DNA of 64,000 nt, taken from positions 20,054 through 84,053 of the forward strand of contig NZ_JARZZP010000011.1 of the NCBI RefSeq assembly GCF_029948085.1, given 5' to 3'. Each line of letters begins with the position of its first letter. Within the stretch, counting starts at the first letter, position 1. This document shows, piece by piece, positions 23,687 to 32,488 of this stretch. The translations under genes and the position numbers were made by a program. The notes beneath the pieces are model-generated. The model was given only the letters and a program-made list of their open reading frames with translations. It was not told the origin of the DNA and ran no database searches. The stretch comes from Streptococcus taonis. Its GTDB lineage: Bacteria > Bacillota > Bacilli > Lactobacillales > Streptococcaceae.

Positions 23687-23712
23687 CTAGAAAATTGTCC
23701 TTATTTTTCTAG
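23687..23712. promoter_or_regulatory. Palindrome in the suf leader, possible operator
   Basis: CTAGAAAA (23687-23694), 10 nt, TTTTCTAG (23705-23712): perfect 8-bp inverted repeat between the probable promoter and sufC. A repressor site or an mRNA hairpin are both possible. Confidence 0.35.
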
Positions 23713-23748
23713 TAAAAAACGATAAAATGTCAATAAATATACTTTAAT

Positions 23749-23754
23749 AGTATA
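23749..23754 (-). promoter_or_regulatory. Candidate -10 box of the suf operon
   Basis: TATACT (23754-23749) directly after the T-run of the upstream terminator. No good -35; a separate TTGACA at about 23732-23727 has no matching -10. Confidence 0.35.
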
Positions 23755-23778
23755 ACAAAAAAAAGCCTAAAAGGCTTT
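23753..23778 (-). terminator. Terminator after the dnaX/DUF3272 genes
   Basis: AAAGCC (23778-23773) pairs with GGCTTT (23767-23762), then eight T on the minus strand. Confidence 0.8.
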
Positions 23779-23800
23779 AATTTTGTCTAGAAGCTGAGGG

Positions 23801-23995
23801 TTACTTCTTTCCTTTAAAATGGTCATCTATAGCATTGACAATTTTCCCCATGATATAGCTTACTCGAAAATTTCTCAGGATTAAAATAGCCCAGAGCAAG
23901 GCCATAATATACCGTTGTGCCATGATAGACTCATTGAAATAATAAGTCTCGGCAGCAGTAAAGAAGGCCATGATTATAAATTGTTGTCTGTTCAT
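23801..23995 (-). CDS. Small membrane protein, DUF3272 family
   Basis: A 64-aa protein with hydrophobic stretches at about 6-15 and 29-43 and a basic tail (HFKGKK). It matches my memory of the streptococcal DUF3272 family that sits downstream of dnaX. Function unknown. The ribosome site (AAAAGGA) is 17 nt from the ATG, so translation may depend on dnaX read-through. Confidence 0.7.
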   Translation of the reverse strand: MNRQQFIIMAFFTAAETYYFNESIMAQRYIMALLWAILILRNFRVSYIMGKIVNAIDDHFKGKK

Positions 23996-24017
23996 CGTAT
24001 TATGTCACAATATCCTT

Positions 24018-25673
24018 TTAATCTTCTGCCATGGTTACTTTATCAGCTAAAAATTCAAATCCTTCTGGAATCAGACTCTCTTCTGCTTCTTTTTCAGTTT
24101 GAGAAGATTTGGCTTTGGCAGAAAAGGCTGCGCGAACTTCTTTCCATTCTTCCATGGAAATAGCAAGAATCTCTGGTGAAAATCCCGCTGCTTGACTAAG
24201 GATATTGCCAAACATGGTGTTCAGATTATCACGTTTCATGGTCTGGCCAGCATTGAAGTTAGATTCAAAAGCAAGAATCGCATGATGTTCATTGGCCGCA
24301 ACAGGTTGAGAGCCAACTAAAAGTGCCTTATCAGGACCTGATAAGCTTTCAATAACTTCTCCCCAAGCATTTTGAAGACGGATTAGATTTTGACGTGCCA
24401 AATCAGGATTTTCAACAGCTTCTTGAAGAATAAATTGAACCTTATTGCGATCTACACGGTAGACTGACTTGGTGTTAACTGGGCGACTTGGTGTTGGTGT
24501 AGCCTGCTTGGGACTCGTATTAACATTTGCTAGGGCCTGTTTCAATCGCGCAACTTCTTCTCTTAGTGATGCCAATTCACCAGCGACTTGACCTGTTATT
24601 TCAGGCTTAACTTCAAGCTCAGCTAGACGAATAGTCATCATTTCAGCATAAATCTTAGGTTGTAAACTAGCCTTGATATCAGCTAAACTACTTGTTGCAA
24701 TTCCAATCATCTCGAACAAAACAGCCTGTGAAAGACCTAGGTTATCCTTAAAGAGATCACTATAGTGAGTATTCTCCCCACCAGTTTGGACAATCAAAAT
24801 ATCTCGTAAATATTGCAACAAATCTGTCACAAAACGGGTCATGCTCTTTCCGTTATCAAAAATCAAATCAAGATTTTCCAAAGCACGAGCCACATCCTTT
24901 TGTGCCAAAGCAGCCACATAATCATCCAAAGCACTTAGACTAATGGTTCCAGTGATTTCCTCAGAAACTGCTGTCGTCAATCTAGATTCCTGCGTCAAAC
25001 TCAAGGCCTGGTCTAAGATGGACAAGGCATCCCGCATACCACCTTCGGCTCGGCGAGCAATAATCTCAACAGCTTCAGACTCATAATCAATCCCTTCCTT
25101 CTCTAAAATATGGAAGATATGATCTCGAATATCCTGAGTTCTAATAGATTTGAACTCGAAGCGTTGAACCCGAGATAAAATGGTTGCAGGAATCTTATGG
25201 AGCTCTGTCGTTGCTAGGATAAAGACAACATTTGGAGTTGGTTCCTCAAGAGTTTTCAAAAGAGCATTAAAGGCTCCTGTTGAAAGCATATGGACCTCGT
25301 CGATGATATAAACCTTATAGTGGGCAACACTCGGAGCATAAGTTGATTTATCACGGATGTCACGAATTTCATCAACCCCATTGTTAGAGGCTGCATCCAT
25401 TTCGATAACATCCTCTAAACTACCGTTTGTAACTGCCTGACAGATGTAACAGTTATTACAAGGTTCTCCCCCTACTTGATTAGGGCAATTCATGGCCTTA
25501 GCAAAAATCTTAGCTACACTGGTTTTTCCAGTTCCGCGGGGTCCTGAAAATAGATAGGCGTGGCTTATTTTTTCCTGTTCAACAGCTTGTTTGAGAGTTT
25601 TTGCTACCACCTCTTGACCTACTAGCTGTGAAAAGGTTTGGCTTCTATATTTTCGATAAAGGGCCTGATACAT
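24018..25673 (-). CDS. dnaX: DNA polymerase III gamma/tau subunit
   Basis: A 551-aa clamp-loader ATPase of the replisome. Walker A GPRGTGKT at 44-51, a zinc site of Cys63, Cys72, Cys75 and Cys78, Walker B with DEVH at 125-128, then a collar domain and a C-terminal tau-like tail. I saw no obvious slippery A-run for gamma production. The ATG shares one nucleotide with the stop of the upstream reductase gene, implying coupling. Confidence 0.95.
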   Translation of the reverse strand: MYQALYRKYRSQTFSQLVGQEVVAKTLKQAVEQEKISHAYLFSGPRGTGKTSVAKIFAKAMNCPNQVGGEPCNNCYICQAVTNGSLEDVIEMDAASNNGVDEIRDIRDKSTYAPSVAHYKVYIIDEVHMLSTGAFNALLKTLEEPTPNVVFILATTELHKIPATILSRVQRFEFKSIRTQDIRDHIFHILEKEGIDYESEAVEIIARRAEGGMRDALSILDQALSLTQESRLTTAVSEEITGTISLSALDDYVAALAQKDVARALENLDLIFDNGKSMTRFVTDLLQYLRDILIVQTGGENTHYSDLFKDNLGLSQAVLFEMIGIATSSLADIKASLQPKIYAEMMTIRLAELEVKPEITGQVAGELASLREEVARLKQALANVNTSPKQATPTPSRPVNTKSVYRVDRNKVQFILQEAVENPDLARQNLIRLQNAWGEVIESLSGPDKALLVGSQPVAANEHHAILAFESNFNAGQTMKRDNLNTMFGNILSQAAGFSPEILAISMEEWKEVRAAFSAKAKSSQTEKEAEESLIPEGFEFLADKVTMAED

Positions 25674-26170
25674 TACGCTTTCTCCTCAAACATTGAAAAG
25701 TTCCATTCAGTTTTATCTAACAAAATAGCTACAAACTCTTCTAAATACTTCTGATCCAGTTCATCATAATCATCGACAAGAGATGAATCCAAGTCCAATA
25801 CACCCAGAAGTTGTCCATCTTTGACCATTGGCACAACAATTTCACTACGAGCACTACTATCGCAAGAAATATAGTTTGGATAGGTCTTTACATCACCAAC
25901 AATAACTGTTTGAAGACTAGCCGCCGATTCTCCACAGACACCTTTTCCAAGAGCGATTCGTACACAAGAAACTCCGCCTTGAAAGGGTCCCAAGATCAGT
26001 TCATTCCCATCGAATAGGTAGAAACCTGCAAAAACAGTATTGGGAAAGTTTGTTTTTAGGAGGGCACTAGCATTTGATAAATTAGCCAAAACATTGGGCT
26101 CTCCTTCTAAAAGATAAGAGAGCTGTTCATTTATTGTTTGATAAAGTGATTCTTTTTCTGAATATAACAT
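25673..26170 (-). CDS. msrC: Free methionine-(R)-sulfoxide reductase (GAF domain)
   Basis: A 165-aa single GAF-domain protein that reduces free Met-R-sulfoxide. The three family cysteines are Cys69, Cys79 and Cys103, with the same spacing (10 and 24) as the E. coli enzyme (84, 94, 118), so it is very likely active. The ATG at 26170 lies only 6 nt from an extended -10 box, so the mRNA is probably leaderless. First gene of msrC-dnaX. Confidence 0.88.
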   Translation of the reverse strand: MLYSEKESLYQTINEQLSYLLEGEPNVLANLSNASALLKTNFPNTVFAGFYLFDGNELILGPFQGGVSCVRIALGKGVCGESAASLQTVIVGDVKTYPNYISCDSSARSEIVVPMVKDGQLLGVLDLDSSLVDDYDELDQKYLEEFVAILLDKTEWNFSMFEEKA

Positions 26171-26176
26171 AAAACC

Positions 26177-26185
26177 ATTATATCA
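26177..26185 (-). promoter_or_regulatory. Extended -10 promoter giving a leaderless msrC-dnaX mRNA
   Basis: TGA-TATAAT (26185-26177) with 6 nt to the ATG; no ribosome site fits between. Confidence 0.65.
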
Positions 26186-26206
26186 AAAAATACTAGTAGA
26201 AAAAAG

Positions 26207-26240
26207 AAAAATCCTCTGTTTTAAAAACAAAGGATTTTTT
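26207..26240 (-). terminator. Terminator after rpsA
   Basis: AAATCCTTTGTTTT/AAAACAGAGGATTT hairpin with T-rich tail on the minus strand. Confidence 0.8.
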
Positions 26241-26255
26241 TCAAATTCGAATGAA

Positions 26256-27458
26256 TTAAAGTTCGATGTCTCCGAACAAGTCAGCCATTGAGAATCCTGT
26301 TTGAGTTTCAGGAAGTTCAAAGTCACGTTTTTCTTGACGTTTTGGACGACGTGGACGTGGAGCACGTTTTTCTTCTTTTTGTCCTTCTTCTTGAGCTGGA
26401 CGTTCTTCAAGAGCTTTGATAGAAAGTGAAACGCGTTCTGCATCAGCGTTAACTTCAAGAACTTTAACAGTAACTTCTTGACCAACTTTAAGAGCTTCTT
26501 TTGGATTTTCAATACGTTTGTGTGAAATTTGTGATACGTGAACAAGTCCATCGATACCTGGCAATACTTCAACAAATGCACCGAAGTCAGTCAAACGTTT
26601 AACTGTACCTTCTACAACATCACCTTTAGCCAATTTTTGCTCAACGCCATCCCATGGTCCAGGTGTTGTAGCTTTAAGTGAAAGTGATACACGTCCTTCT
26701 TCTTCGTTAAGATCAAGGATTTTCACTTCAACTTCTTCACCAACAGTTACAACTGATTTTGGTGAAACGTTACGTTCGTGTGACAATTCAGTCAAGTGAA
26801 CCAATCCGTCAACACCACCAAGGTCGATGAAAGCACCGAAGCTTGTGATACGTGCAACTTTACCAGTTACAACATCACCAACAGCCAATTTACCGAATAC
26901 TTCAGCACGAGCTGCTGCAGTTGCTGCTTCTACAACTTCACGACGTGAAAGGATGAAGCGGTTTTCTTTAGGATCAACTTCTTTGATTTTAGCATCAAAC
27001 TCTTGACCTACAAAACGCTCAGTGTTACGTACAAAACGAGTGTCCAACATTGAAGCTGGGATAAATCCACGTACGCCTTCAAATTCAACTGAAAGTCCAC
27101 CTTTAACAGCGCGAGTTCCTTTAACTGTAACAACTTCTTCTTCGCGCCCTACAAGTTTGTCCCATGCTTTGCGAGCTTCAAGGCGTTTTTTAGATACAAG
27201 GTATGTTACTGTATCAGTATCTTTACCAACCACTTGACGAAGTACAAGAACATCCAATACTTCACCTACTTTTACAAAGTCATTGATATCTGCATCGCGA
27301 TCGTTTGTCAATTCGCGAAGAGTCAAGACACCTTCAACACCAGTTCCTGAGATTGCAACGTTAGCTTGAGTAGCATCAACTGTCAATACTTCAGCACTAA
27401 CAACATCACCTGGCTCAACTTGGCTAACGCTATTTAGCAAATCTTCAAATTCGTTCAT
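26256..27458 (-). CDS. rpsA: Ribosomal protein S1
   Basis: A 400-aa protein with four S1 RNA-binding repeats at about 15-85, 105-170, 190-260 and 275-345; repeats three and four are clearest (GKVARITSFGAFIDL, GTVKRLTDFGAFVEV). The tail is basic then acidic. Firmicute S1 has four repeats against six in E. coli. GGAGG precedes the ATG by 9 nt. A small hairpin sits right before the ribosome site (27479-27497). Confidence 0.96.
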   Translation of the reverse strand: MNEFEDLLNSVSQVEPGDVVSAEVLTVDATQANVAISGTGVEGVLTLRELTNDRDADINDFVKVGEVLDVLVLRQVVGKDTDTVTYLVSKKRLEARKAWDKLVGREEEVVTVKGTRAVKGGLSVEFEGVRGFIPASMLDTRFVRNTERFVGQEFDAKIKEVDPKENRFILSRREVVEAATAAARAEVFGKLAVGDVVTGKVARITSFGAFIDLGGVDGLVHLTELSHERNVSPKSVVTVGEEVEVKILDLNEEEGRVSLSLKATTPGPWDGVEQKLAKGDVVEGTVKRLTDFGAFVEVLPGIDGLVHVSQISHKRIENPKEALKVGQEVTVKVLEVNADAERVSLSIKALEERPAQEEGQKEEKRAPRPRRPKRQEKRDFELPETQTGFSMADLFGDIEL

Positions 27459-27478
27459 CTAAAAAATCCTCCAACAAT

Positions 27479-27497
27479 CAAGTTTTTCTTAAACTTG
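27479..27497 (-). promoter_or_regulatory. Hairpin just upstream of the rpsA ribosome site
   Basis: CAAGTTT, loop of 5, AAACTTG: 7-bp stem in the mRNA leader. S1 controls its own translation in E. coli; a role here is only a guess. Confidence 0.35.
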
Positions 27498-27621
27498 ACA
27501 TACTTATAATTTTTTTCCTAAGCACCCGCAAGGACATGTTCATATCGTTCACGTCTTTCAATTATAAAAATAAAATACCCTAAGATATTTTTCTTTTTAT
27601 CTTGAATTTATTACCTAAGAA

Positions 27622-27693
27622 CTGGGGTAGCTGGATTCGAACCAACGCATGAGGGAGTCAAAGTCCCTTGCCTTACCGCTTGGCTATACCCCA
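27622..27693 (-). tRNA. tRNA-Gln (anticodon UUG)
   Basis: 72 nt; acceptor stem TGGGGTA/TACCCCA with discriminator G, anticodon loop CTTTGAC (TTG), T-arm GGTTCGAATCC. CCA is not encoded. Confidence 0.95.
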
Positions 27694-27702
27694 AAAGTGA
27701 AA

Positions 27703-27783
27703 TGGAGAGAGAGGGATTCGAACCCCCGAACCCGAAGGAGCGGATTTACAGTCCGCCGCGTTTAGCCTCTTCGCTATCTCTCC
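27703..27783 (-). tRNA. tRNA-Tyr (anticodon GUA)
   Basis: 81 nt with a long variable arm; acceptor GGAGAGA/TCTCTCC, anticodon loop CTGTAAA (GTA), T-arm GGTTCGAATCC. Upstream of tRNA-Gln and transcribed with it. Confidence 0.95.
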
Positions 27784-27800
27784 AATGTTCAACAAAAACT

Positions 27801-27829
27801 ATTATATCATGAAAATTCACAAAAAACAA
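27801..27829 (-). promoter_or_regulatory. Promoter of the tRNA-Tyr/Gln pair
   Basis: TTGTTT (27829-27824), 17-nt spacer ending in TGA, TATAAT (27806-27801). Confidence 0.7.
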
Positions 27830-27832
27830 GCT

Positions 27833-28063
27833 TTATTTTGCTAAATTATAGTTTTCAATCAAAATTTCCACAGCTTTTTCAAGTTTTTTATAAAAACTAT
27901 CGACATTTCCATTCTTTATGATTGCAAATTGATTATCTAGTTCAGCAATTTCACCAATAACCTTTTTACCAATCGTTAAAGTATACCCTTCATACTTTTC
28001 CTTACCAACTAAAACAGTTGCGTCTGTTAATTGAATTTCAATTTTTTTATCTTTTTTACTCAT
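27833..28063 (-). CDS. DUF2969 family protein
   Basis: A 76-aa lysine-rich cytoplasmic protein (MSKKDKKIEIQ..). Its size, charge pattern and place next to rpsA in streptococci match the DUF2969 family as I recall it; function unknown. AGAGG precedes the ATG at 28063; an in-frame upstream ATG (28096) would overlap the promoter. Its stop is next to the tRNA promoter. Confidence 0.7.
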   Translation of the reverse strand: MSKKDKKIEIQLTDATVLVGKEKYEGYTLTIGKKVIGEIAELDNQFAIIKNGNVDSFYKKLEKAVEILIENYNLAK

Positions 28064-28087
28064 ACGATACCTCTTTTCACTCTTCCT

Positions 28088-28116
28088 ATTGTACAAGAAA
28101 TTTAAAAAACTGGCAA
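28088..28116 (-). promoter_or_regulatory. Promoter of the DUF2969 gene
   Basis: TTGCCA (28116-28111), 17-nt spacer, TACAAT (28093-28088), placed right behind the pcp terminator. Confidence 0.65.
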
Positions 28117-28118
28117 GA

Positions 28119-28157
28119 AAAAACTCTTTATAAGGGCAGCCTTGATAAAGAGTTTTT
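28119..28157 (-). terminator. Terminator after pcp
   Basis: AAAAACTCTTTAT and ATAAAGAGTTTTT form a long stem around a small inner GG/CC stem. Confidence 0.8.
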
Positions 28158-28197
28158 GTGAGAGAATCTAATTTTTTAATCTAGGGAAGACTCATTG

Positions 28198-28842
28198 TTA
28201 GTGGGTTGTTCCACCCACTAATTTTATGTCCTTATCTTTATAATCTACGATGGCACCAATCGCAGCTTCGATACCTCTGACGATATCAGTTAAATTCATA
28301 GATGCTGTATTAGATTTATTTATCACCTGTTCTGTCATATAGGGAATATGCATAAAACCTGCTCTCATATGGGGAAATTTCTTATCCGCTAAATAGAGAG
28401 CCTGATACATCAAATGGTTGCAAACAAAAGTTCCTGCTGTATTTGAAACTGTAGCTGGTAGCCCTTCTTCTTTTATGGCTTGTACCATCGCTTTAATAGG
28501 GAGTGTGCTAAAATAGGCAACTTCTCCATCAAGGCGAATTGGAGTGTCAATCGGCTGATTTCCTTGATTATCTGGAATTCTAGCATCATCTTGATTGATA
28601 GCGACTCTCTCAGGAGTTAGACTAGCTCTTCCTCCTGCCTGTCCGATGCAAAGCACAGCATCTGGATGATATCGAACGATTTCCGCTTCTAAAACCTCTG
28701 CTGATTGATAAAAGACCGTTGGGATTTCTGCCCAATAAACCTCAGCCCCATGGATTTCTTTCGGTAATAATTTAACAGCTTCCAAGGCTGGATTGACCTT
28801 TTCACCACCGAAAGGGTCAAAACCTGTTACTAATATTTTCAT
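28198..28842 (-). CDS. pcp: Pyrrolidone-carboxylate peptidase
   Basis: A 214-aa cysteine peptidase (family C15) removing N-terminal pyroglutamate. The catalytic triad is Glu78 (in [10 protein letters not shown]), Cys141 (in [10 protein letters not shown]) and His165 (in AGFMHIPYM). The N-terminal [16 protein letters not shown] is typical. Last gene of a run from ilvE; neighbours DUF979/DUF969 are often found with pcp and may import its substrate. Confidence 0.95.
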   Translation of the reverse strand: MKILVTGFDPFGGEKVNPALEAVKLLPKEIHGAEVYWAEIPTVFYQSAEVLEAEIVRYHPDAVLCIGQAGGRASLTPERVAINQDDARIPDNQGNQPIDTPIRLDGEVAYFSTLPIKAMVQAIKEEGLPATVSNTAGTFVCNHLMYQALYLADKKFPHMRAGFMHIPYMTEQVINKSNTASMNLTDIVRGIEAAIGAIVDYKDKDIKLVGGTTH

Positions 28843-28855
28843 TTTATTTCCTTTG

Positions 28856-29779
28856 CTAAAATGCCAAAAAGTACATCAAAAATACATGGATGATAATCAT
28901 GATAACAGCTACTCCTATTTGCGCTTTGATAACCCCATTTGGATCTTTCATATCCAGGAGAGCTGCCGGTAAAGCATTAAAGTTAGCCGCCATTGGAGTC
29001 AATAAGGTTCCACAGCAACCTGCCGTCATCGCTAGAGCTGCAGCCACGATTGGATCAGCTCCTAAGGCAAATACAAAGGGAACACCAATTCCAGCAGTAA
29101 TAACTGTGAAGGCTGCAAATGCATTCCCCATTATCATGGAGAATAGAACCATCCCAAGGACATAAGCCACTACACCCATAAAACGACTACCCGAAGGAAC
29201 TAGACCGCTGATTAAATGCGAAATCAAGTCTCCAACGCCTGCAACGGTAAAAATTGCTCCCAAAGCCCCTAAAAGTTGAGGCACAATCCCACTAGTAGAG
29301 ACTTGCTGAACCATGCGATTATTTTCTGCTAACAAGTTTTTAGGAGAACTCTTAGTAATCAATAAAAGAGAGATGGTTGCAGAAAATGCTGCAAGGCTGA
29401 TAGCAATCTTACTAAAGTCAGGAATCATTTTTGCTAATACCAAAGCAATCAAAGCCATTAACATGACCGGAATAAAAATTTTATTCTTTAGTCGTTTCGC
29501 TTCAATGTTTGCCTTGACTTCATCCAGAGACGGTAAGGTTCCGATACGAACCTGTTTAAAGAGAGTTAGTAGTGCTAATAGCACTACGATAACTCCAATA
29601 CAGATAGAAGGTAGATAAGATCCACCGATAAAACTGATGCCCAATAAAGCCCAAAACCCAGCTGTTCCAAAGCGAACTGGGTTTGTTTTATCTTTATAGC
29701 TACAATAAGCCGTATGAAGGAATTGACAACCAATCACAATATAGGTCAACTCTAATAACTGACTTGCTAGATTGCTCAT
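28856..29779 (-). CDS. DUF979 family membrane protein
   Basis: A 307-aa integral membrane protein with about nine hydrophobic segments; small-residue-rich parts such as [20 protein letters not shown] resemble transporter cores. DUF979 and DUF969 are nearly always adjacent and together look like a two-part permease. The gene overlaps DUF969 by 4 nt and lies just before pcp, so a peptide or pyroglutamate substrate is a reasonable guess. Confidence 0.8.
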   Translation of the reverse strand: MSNLASQLLELTYIVIGCQFLHTAYCSYKDKTNPVRFGTAGFWALLGISFIGGSYLPSICIGVIVVLLALLTLFKQVRIGTLPSLDEVKANIEAKRLKNKIFIPVMLMALIALVLAKMIPDFSKIAISLAAFSATISLLLITKSSPKNLLAENNRMVQQVSTSGIVPQLLGALGAIFTVAGVGDLISHLISGLVPSGSRFMGVVAYVLGMVLFSMIMGNAFAAFTVITAGIGVPFVFALGADPIVAAALAMTAGCCGTLLTPMAANFNALPAALLDMKDPNGVIKAQIGVAVIMIIIHVFLMYFLAF

Positions 29780-30465
29780 TCTTCTTTTCCTTTACTAAGC
29801 TTTTTCACTAGCAGTTTTCTATCAAACAGGTAATTGTAAATTCCTACCACAAGTAGGGCCACTCCTGCAACAATAAGCGAAGCCGAAGCGATGCCTGCAT
29901 AATTACTTTCATAACCTAATTGGTCCAGAGTGCCCCCCACCAAGAGGACACCACCTGCACCAACGAAAGTGTTCTGAGCAAAGAAATTTGCAAAATTATC
30001 ATTTGCTGCTGCACGCGCTTTTAGCGCTTCACTCTCCTGCTCCGTTAATTTTCTACCTAATTGAGACTCTGCTGCTGCTTGTCCCATGGGTTGAACCAAA
30101 GGCCTTACAAACTGCGGATGTCCTCCTAGACGGATGGCAAAGAAGCTATCGAGTTCCCGAAAAAAGAAATACACTGTATAAAAACTTCCTACGGTCAGAC
30201 CTTTAATCTTTTGAATCAAATCAATCGAACGTTGCTTGAGGCCAAAAGTTTCAGATAAACCTACCAGTGGCAAGGTTACCATAAAAATCGTAAGAACTCG
30301 TTGATTACTAAATTCTTTTCCCAAAATTTCCAAGAATTCAACAAGAGAAACTCCAGAAACTAGAGCGGTAACTAAACTAGCTAAGACTACCGTTGCGATT
30401 GTATCTAACTTATAGATAAAACCAACCACAATGATAAATATCCCTATTAGTTTAATCCATTCCAT
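29776..30465 (-). CDS. DUF969 family membrane protein
   Basis: A 229-aa membrane protein with hydrophobic segments at about 5-45, 55-75 and 170-215 and a conserved central block (RLGGHPQFVRPLVQPMGQAA). Partner of DUF979, with overlapping genes. Function not established. Confidence 0.8.
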   Translation of the reverse strand: MEWIKLIGIFIIVVGFIYKLDTIATVVLASLVTALVSGVSLVEFLEILGKEFSNQRVLTIFMVTLPLVGLSETFGLKQRSIDLIQKIKGLTVGSFYTVYFFFRELDSFFAIRLGGHPQFVRPLVQPMGQAAAESQLGRKLTEQESEALKARAAANDNFANFFAQNTFVGAGGVLLVGGTLDQLGYESNYAGIASASLIVAGVALLVVGIYNYLFDRKLLVKKLSKGKEE

Positions 30466-30499
30466 ATAGGCCCCTTTATTCCAAAAGTACTAGTCTGTT

Positions 30500-32467
30500 T
30501 TATTTGACATGACTTTCTAATTCTTTTTGGTATTTATTGTTTGATTCCAATTTTTCTTTTTGCCATTTTTCAAGAGCTGCTTGATATTCTTTAGCAGTTA
30601 CAATCTCTTTTTGCAATTTCATTCCCTTGAAGATGTATGGATCCCCCTTAATACCTACTTGTGAGTATGGTTTTGAGAAAGGAACGATGTTGCTAACAAC
30701 AGGTGAACCACCTGATGAAGCTGTCGGTATCAAGAGAGAACTATCTGTGAGCCAAGCTTGGGCTTTAGCATATTTTTCATATCTCTTGTTCAAGTCGTTT
30801 GTCTCAGAAACTGCATCATCTAAGAGTTTCTTATATTGGTCCAAACCAAGTTGAGCTACTACTTCCTTATCTTTTCCTTTAGTAATACCAAGGTGTTTCA
30901 TAGCAGAACCGGTCTTAGGATCCATGATATTGAGATAACTTGCCGGATCTTGATAACTTGGAGCCCATCCAGTACTGTTCAAATCATAGTCTTTTTGAGC
31001 AGGTACACGCGCTTGTGATGTAATACTTTCCTTTTCATTGTCAGTCATTTGAAGAACATCGATTACGACATTTTCAGAACCAAGAGTTGATTCGATTGAT
31101 TGCTTGAAGGAATTGCTTTGCTGAACAGCAATTGTATTTGTCTGTTCAACTGGGACATCCAAGTGAATTGGGAAGGTTACACCTTTTGATTCCAATTCTT
31201 TCTTAGCTTTTTCAAATGAAGCCTTGGCTTTGTCAGGATTGTAGATGGTATCTTTTCCGTCTACAAGCTCAACACCTTTCCATTGGTCTCCATAGTTGAT
31301 CAATTCTTTTTGAGCAATATCACCAAAGTTTTTACCACCAGATTGTACAAAGTTATCTGGTACTAAGCTATTACGAATAATCTTGTCCGCACCATCTTCA
31401 CCATTGAGCTGGGCAGCATAAGAATGACGGTTGAAGGCAAAGTTGATGGCTTGACGGAAGTCCTTGTTCAACATTGCTTCTTTTGTAGAAGTTTTCTGTT
31501 CTTCACTTGTTTTCGCTGTCTTATTGAAAGATTGACGGTTTACATTAAAGGTAAAGTAGTAACTAGTTGAATCCTGTGGACTATATGTAATTTTATCCCC
31601 GTATTGTTCCAAAGTAGAAGCAAAGTTTGAGCTACTTGGGAAGAGGCGAGCTGTTGTGTAAACACCCGAAGAGAAGCTACGGATCAAGGATTCTTGGTCT
31701 GATCCATCATAGTAAGTTAATTTAACTTTCTCGATTTTAACCTTCTCTTTATCCCAATAATTTGGGTTCTTTTCATATTCGATTAAAGATTTTGAAGTCA
31801 ATGTCTTCAAGATATATGGACCATTATAAAGAATACCTGCTGGGCTGACCGTTCCATAATTCTTACCTGATGCTTTGAGGAATTCTTCATTTACTGGCAA
31901 CATAGTTGCTGAAGTTACTTTTGAATTCCAGAAAGTTTCAGGTGCGTTTAGAGTGTACTCAACAGTATAATCATCCACTGCCTTAACTCCAACTGTTGAG
32001 AAGTCGTTAGTCTCACCAGTCATATATTCATTCAAGCCCTTGATTGAGTTTTGAATAAGAGTGACACCGTCTGATTTGCCATCTGCTACGTGTTTCAACC
32101 CAGTAACAAAGTCATGCGCAGTAACTTCAGCGTATTCTTCACCTTCTGAAGTATACCATTTAACCCCTTTACGAAGTTTATAAGTATAAGTCAAACCGTC
32201 TTGTGAGACACTCCAATCCTCAGCGAGGGAAGGAATCAAATTCCCATATTCATCGTTTTCCAACAAACCATCAACGACGTTACCGATGATATCAGTTGTT
32301 GAAGTACGAGTTGCGATACTGTAGTCCAAAGATGATGGGTCTACTCCATAGACATAAGAGAAAGTTGTAGGCGCATCTGCTTCCTTGTCAGCTTTCCCAC
32401 AAGCTACAAGAAGAACTGCTGTACTCAGGACCACTCCTGCTGTTAACATCCACTTTTTCGTTTTCAT
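30500..32467 (-). CDS. Oligopeptide-binding lipoprotein (AliA/AmiA/OppA type)
   Basis: A 655-aa substrate-binding protein of the SBP_bac_5 family. The lipobox LVAC with Cys23 anchors it to the membrane. The body (YVYGVDPSSLDYSI, YNGPYILKTL, YYDGSDQESLIRSF) and the end KELESHVK are close to pneumococcal AmiA/AliA/AliB. No permease or ATPase genes are adjacent, so it probably feeds the Ami permease encoded elsewhere. AAGGAG before the ATG; 21 nt after ilvE. In pneumococcus I recall a broken gene at this place; here it is intact. Confidence 0.88.
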   Translation of the reverse strand: MKTKKWMLTAGVVLSTAVLLVACGKADKEADAPTTFSYVYGVDPSSLDYSIATRTSTTDIIGNVVDGLLENDEYGNLIPSLAEDWSVSQDGLTYTYKLRKGVKWYTSEGEEYAEVTAHDFVTGLKHVADGKSDGVTLIQNSIKGLNEYMTGETNDFSTVGVKAVDDYTVEYTLNAPETFWNSKVTSATMLPVNEEFLKASGKNYGTVSPAGILYNGPYILKTLTSKSLIEYEKNPNYWDKEKVKIEKVKLTYYDGSDQESLIRSFSSGVYTTARLFPSSSNFASTLEQYGDKITYSPQDSTSYYFTFNVNRQSFNKTAKTSEEQKTSTKEAMLNKDFRQAINFAFNRHSYAAQLNGEDGADKIIRNSLVPDNFVQSGGKNFGDIAQKELINYGDQWKGVELVDGKDTIYNPDKAKASFEKAKKELESKGVTFPIHLDVPVEQTNTIAVQQSNSFKQSIESTLGSENVVIDVLQMTDNEKESITSQARVPAQKDYDLNSTGWAPSYQDPASYLNIMDPKTGSAMKHLGITKGKDKEVVAQLGLDQYKKLLDDAVSETNDLNKRYEKYAKAQAWLTDSSLLIPTASSGGSPVVSNIVPFSKPYSQVGIKGDPYIFKGMKLQKEIVTAKEYQAALEKWQKEKLESNNKYQKELESHVK

Positions 32468-32488
32468 AAAGAACTCCTTTAATAATTT

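Noticed and set aside
23727..23732. TTGACA as -35 of the suf operon
   Set aside because: No acceptable -10 at 16-18 nt distance.
27498..27621. Three CTTAGG direct repeats in the rpsA leader
   Set aside because: Only six bases each with uneven spacing; no clear structure or regulator match.
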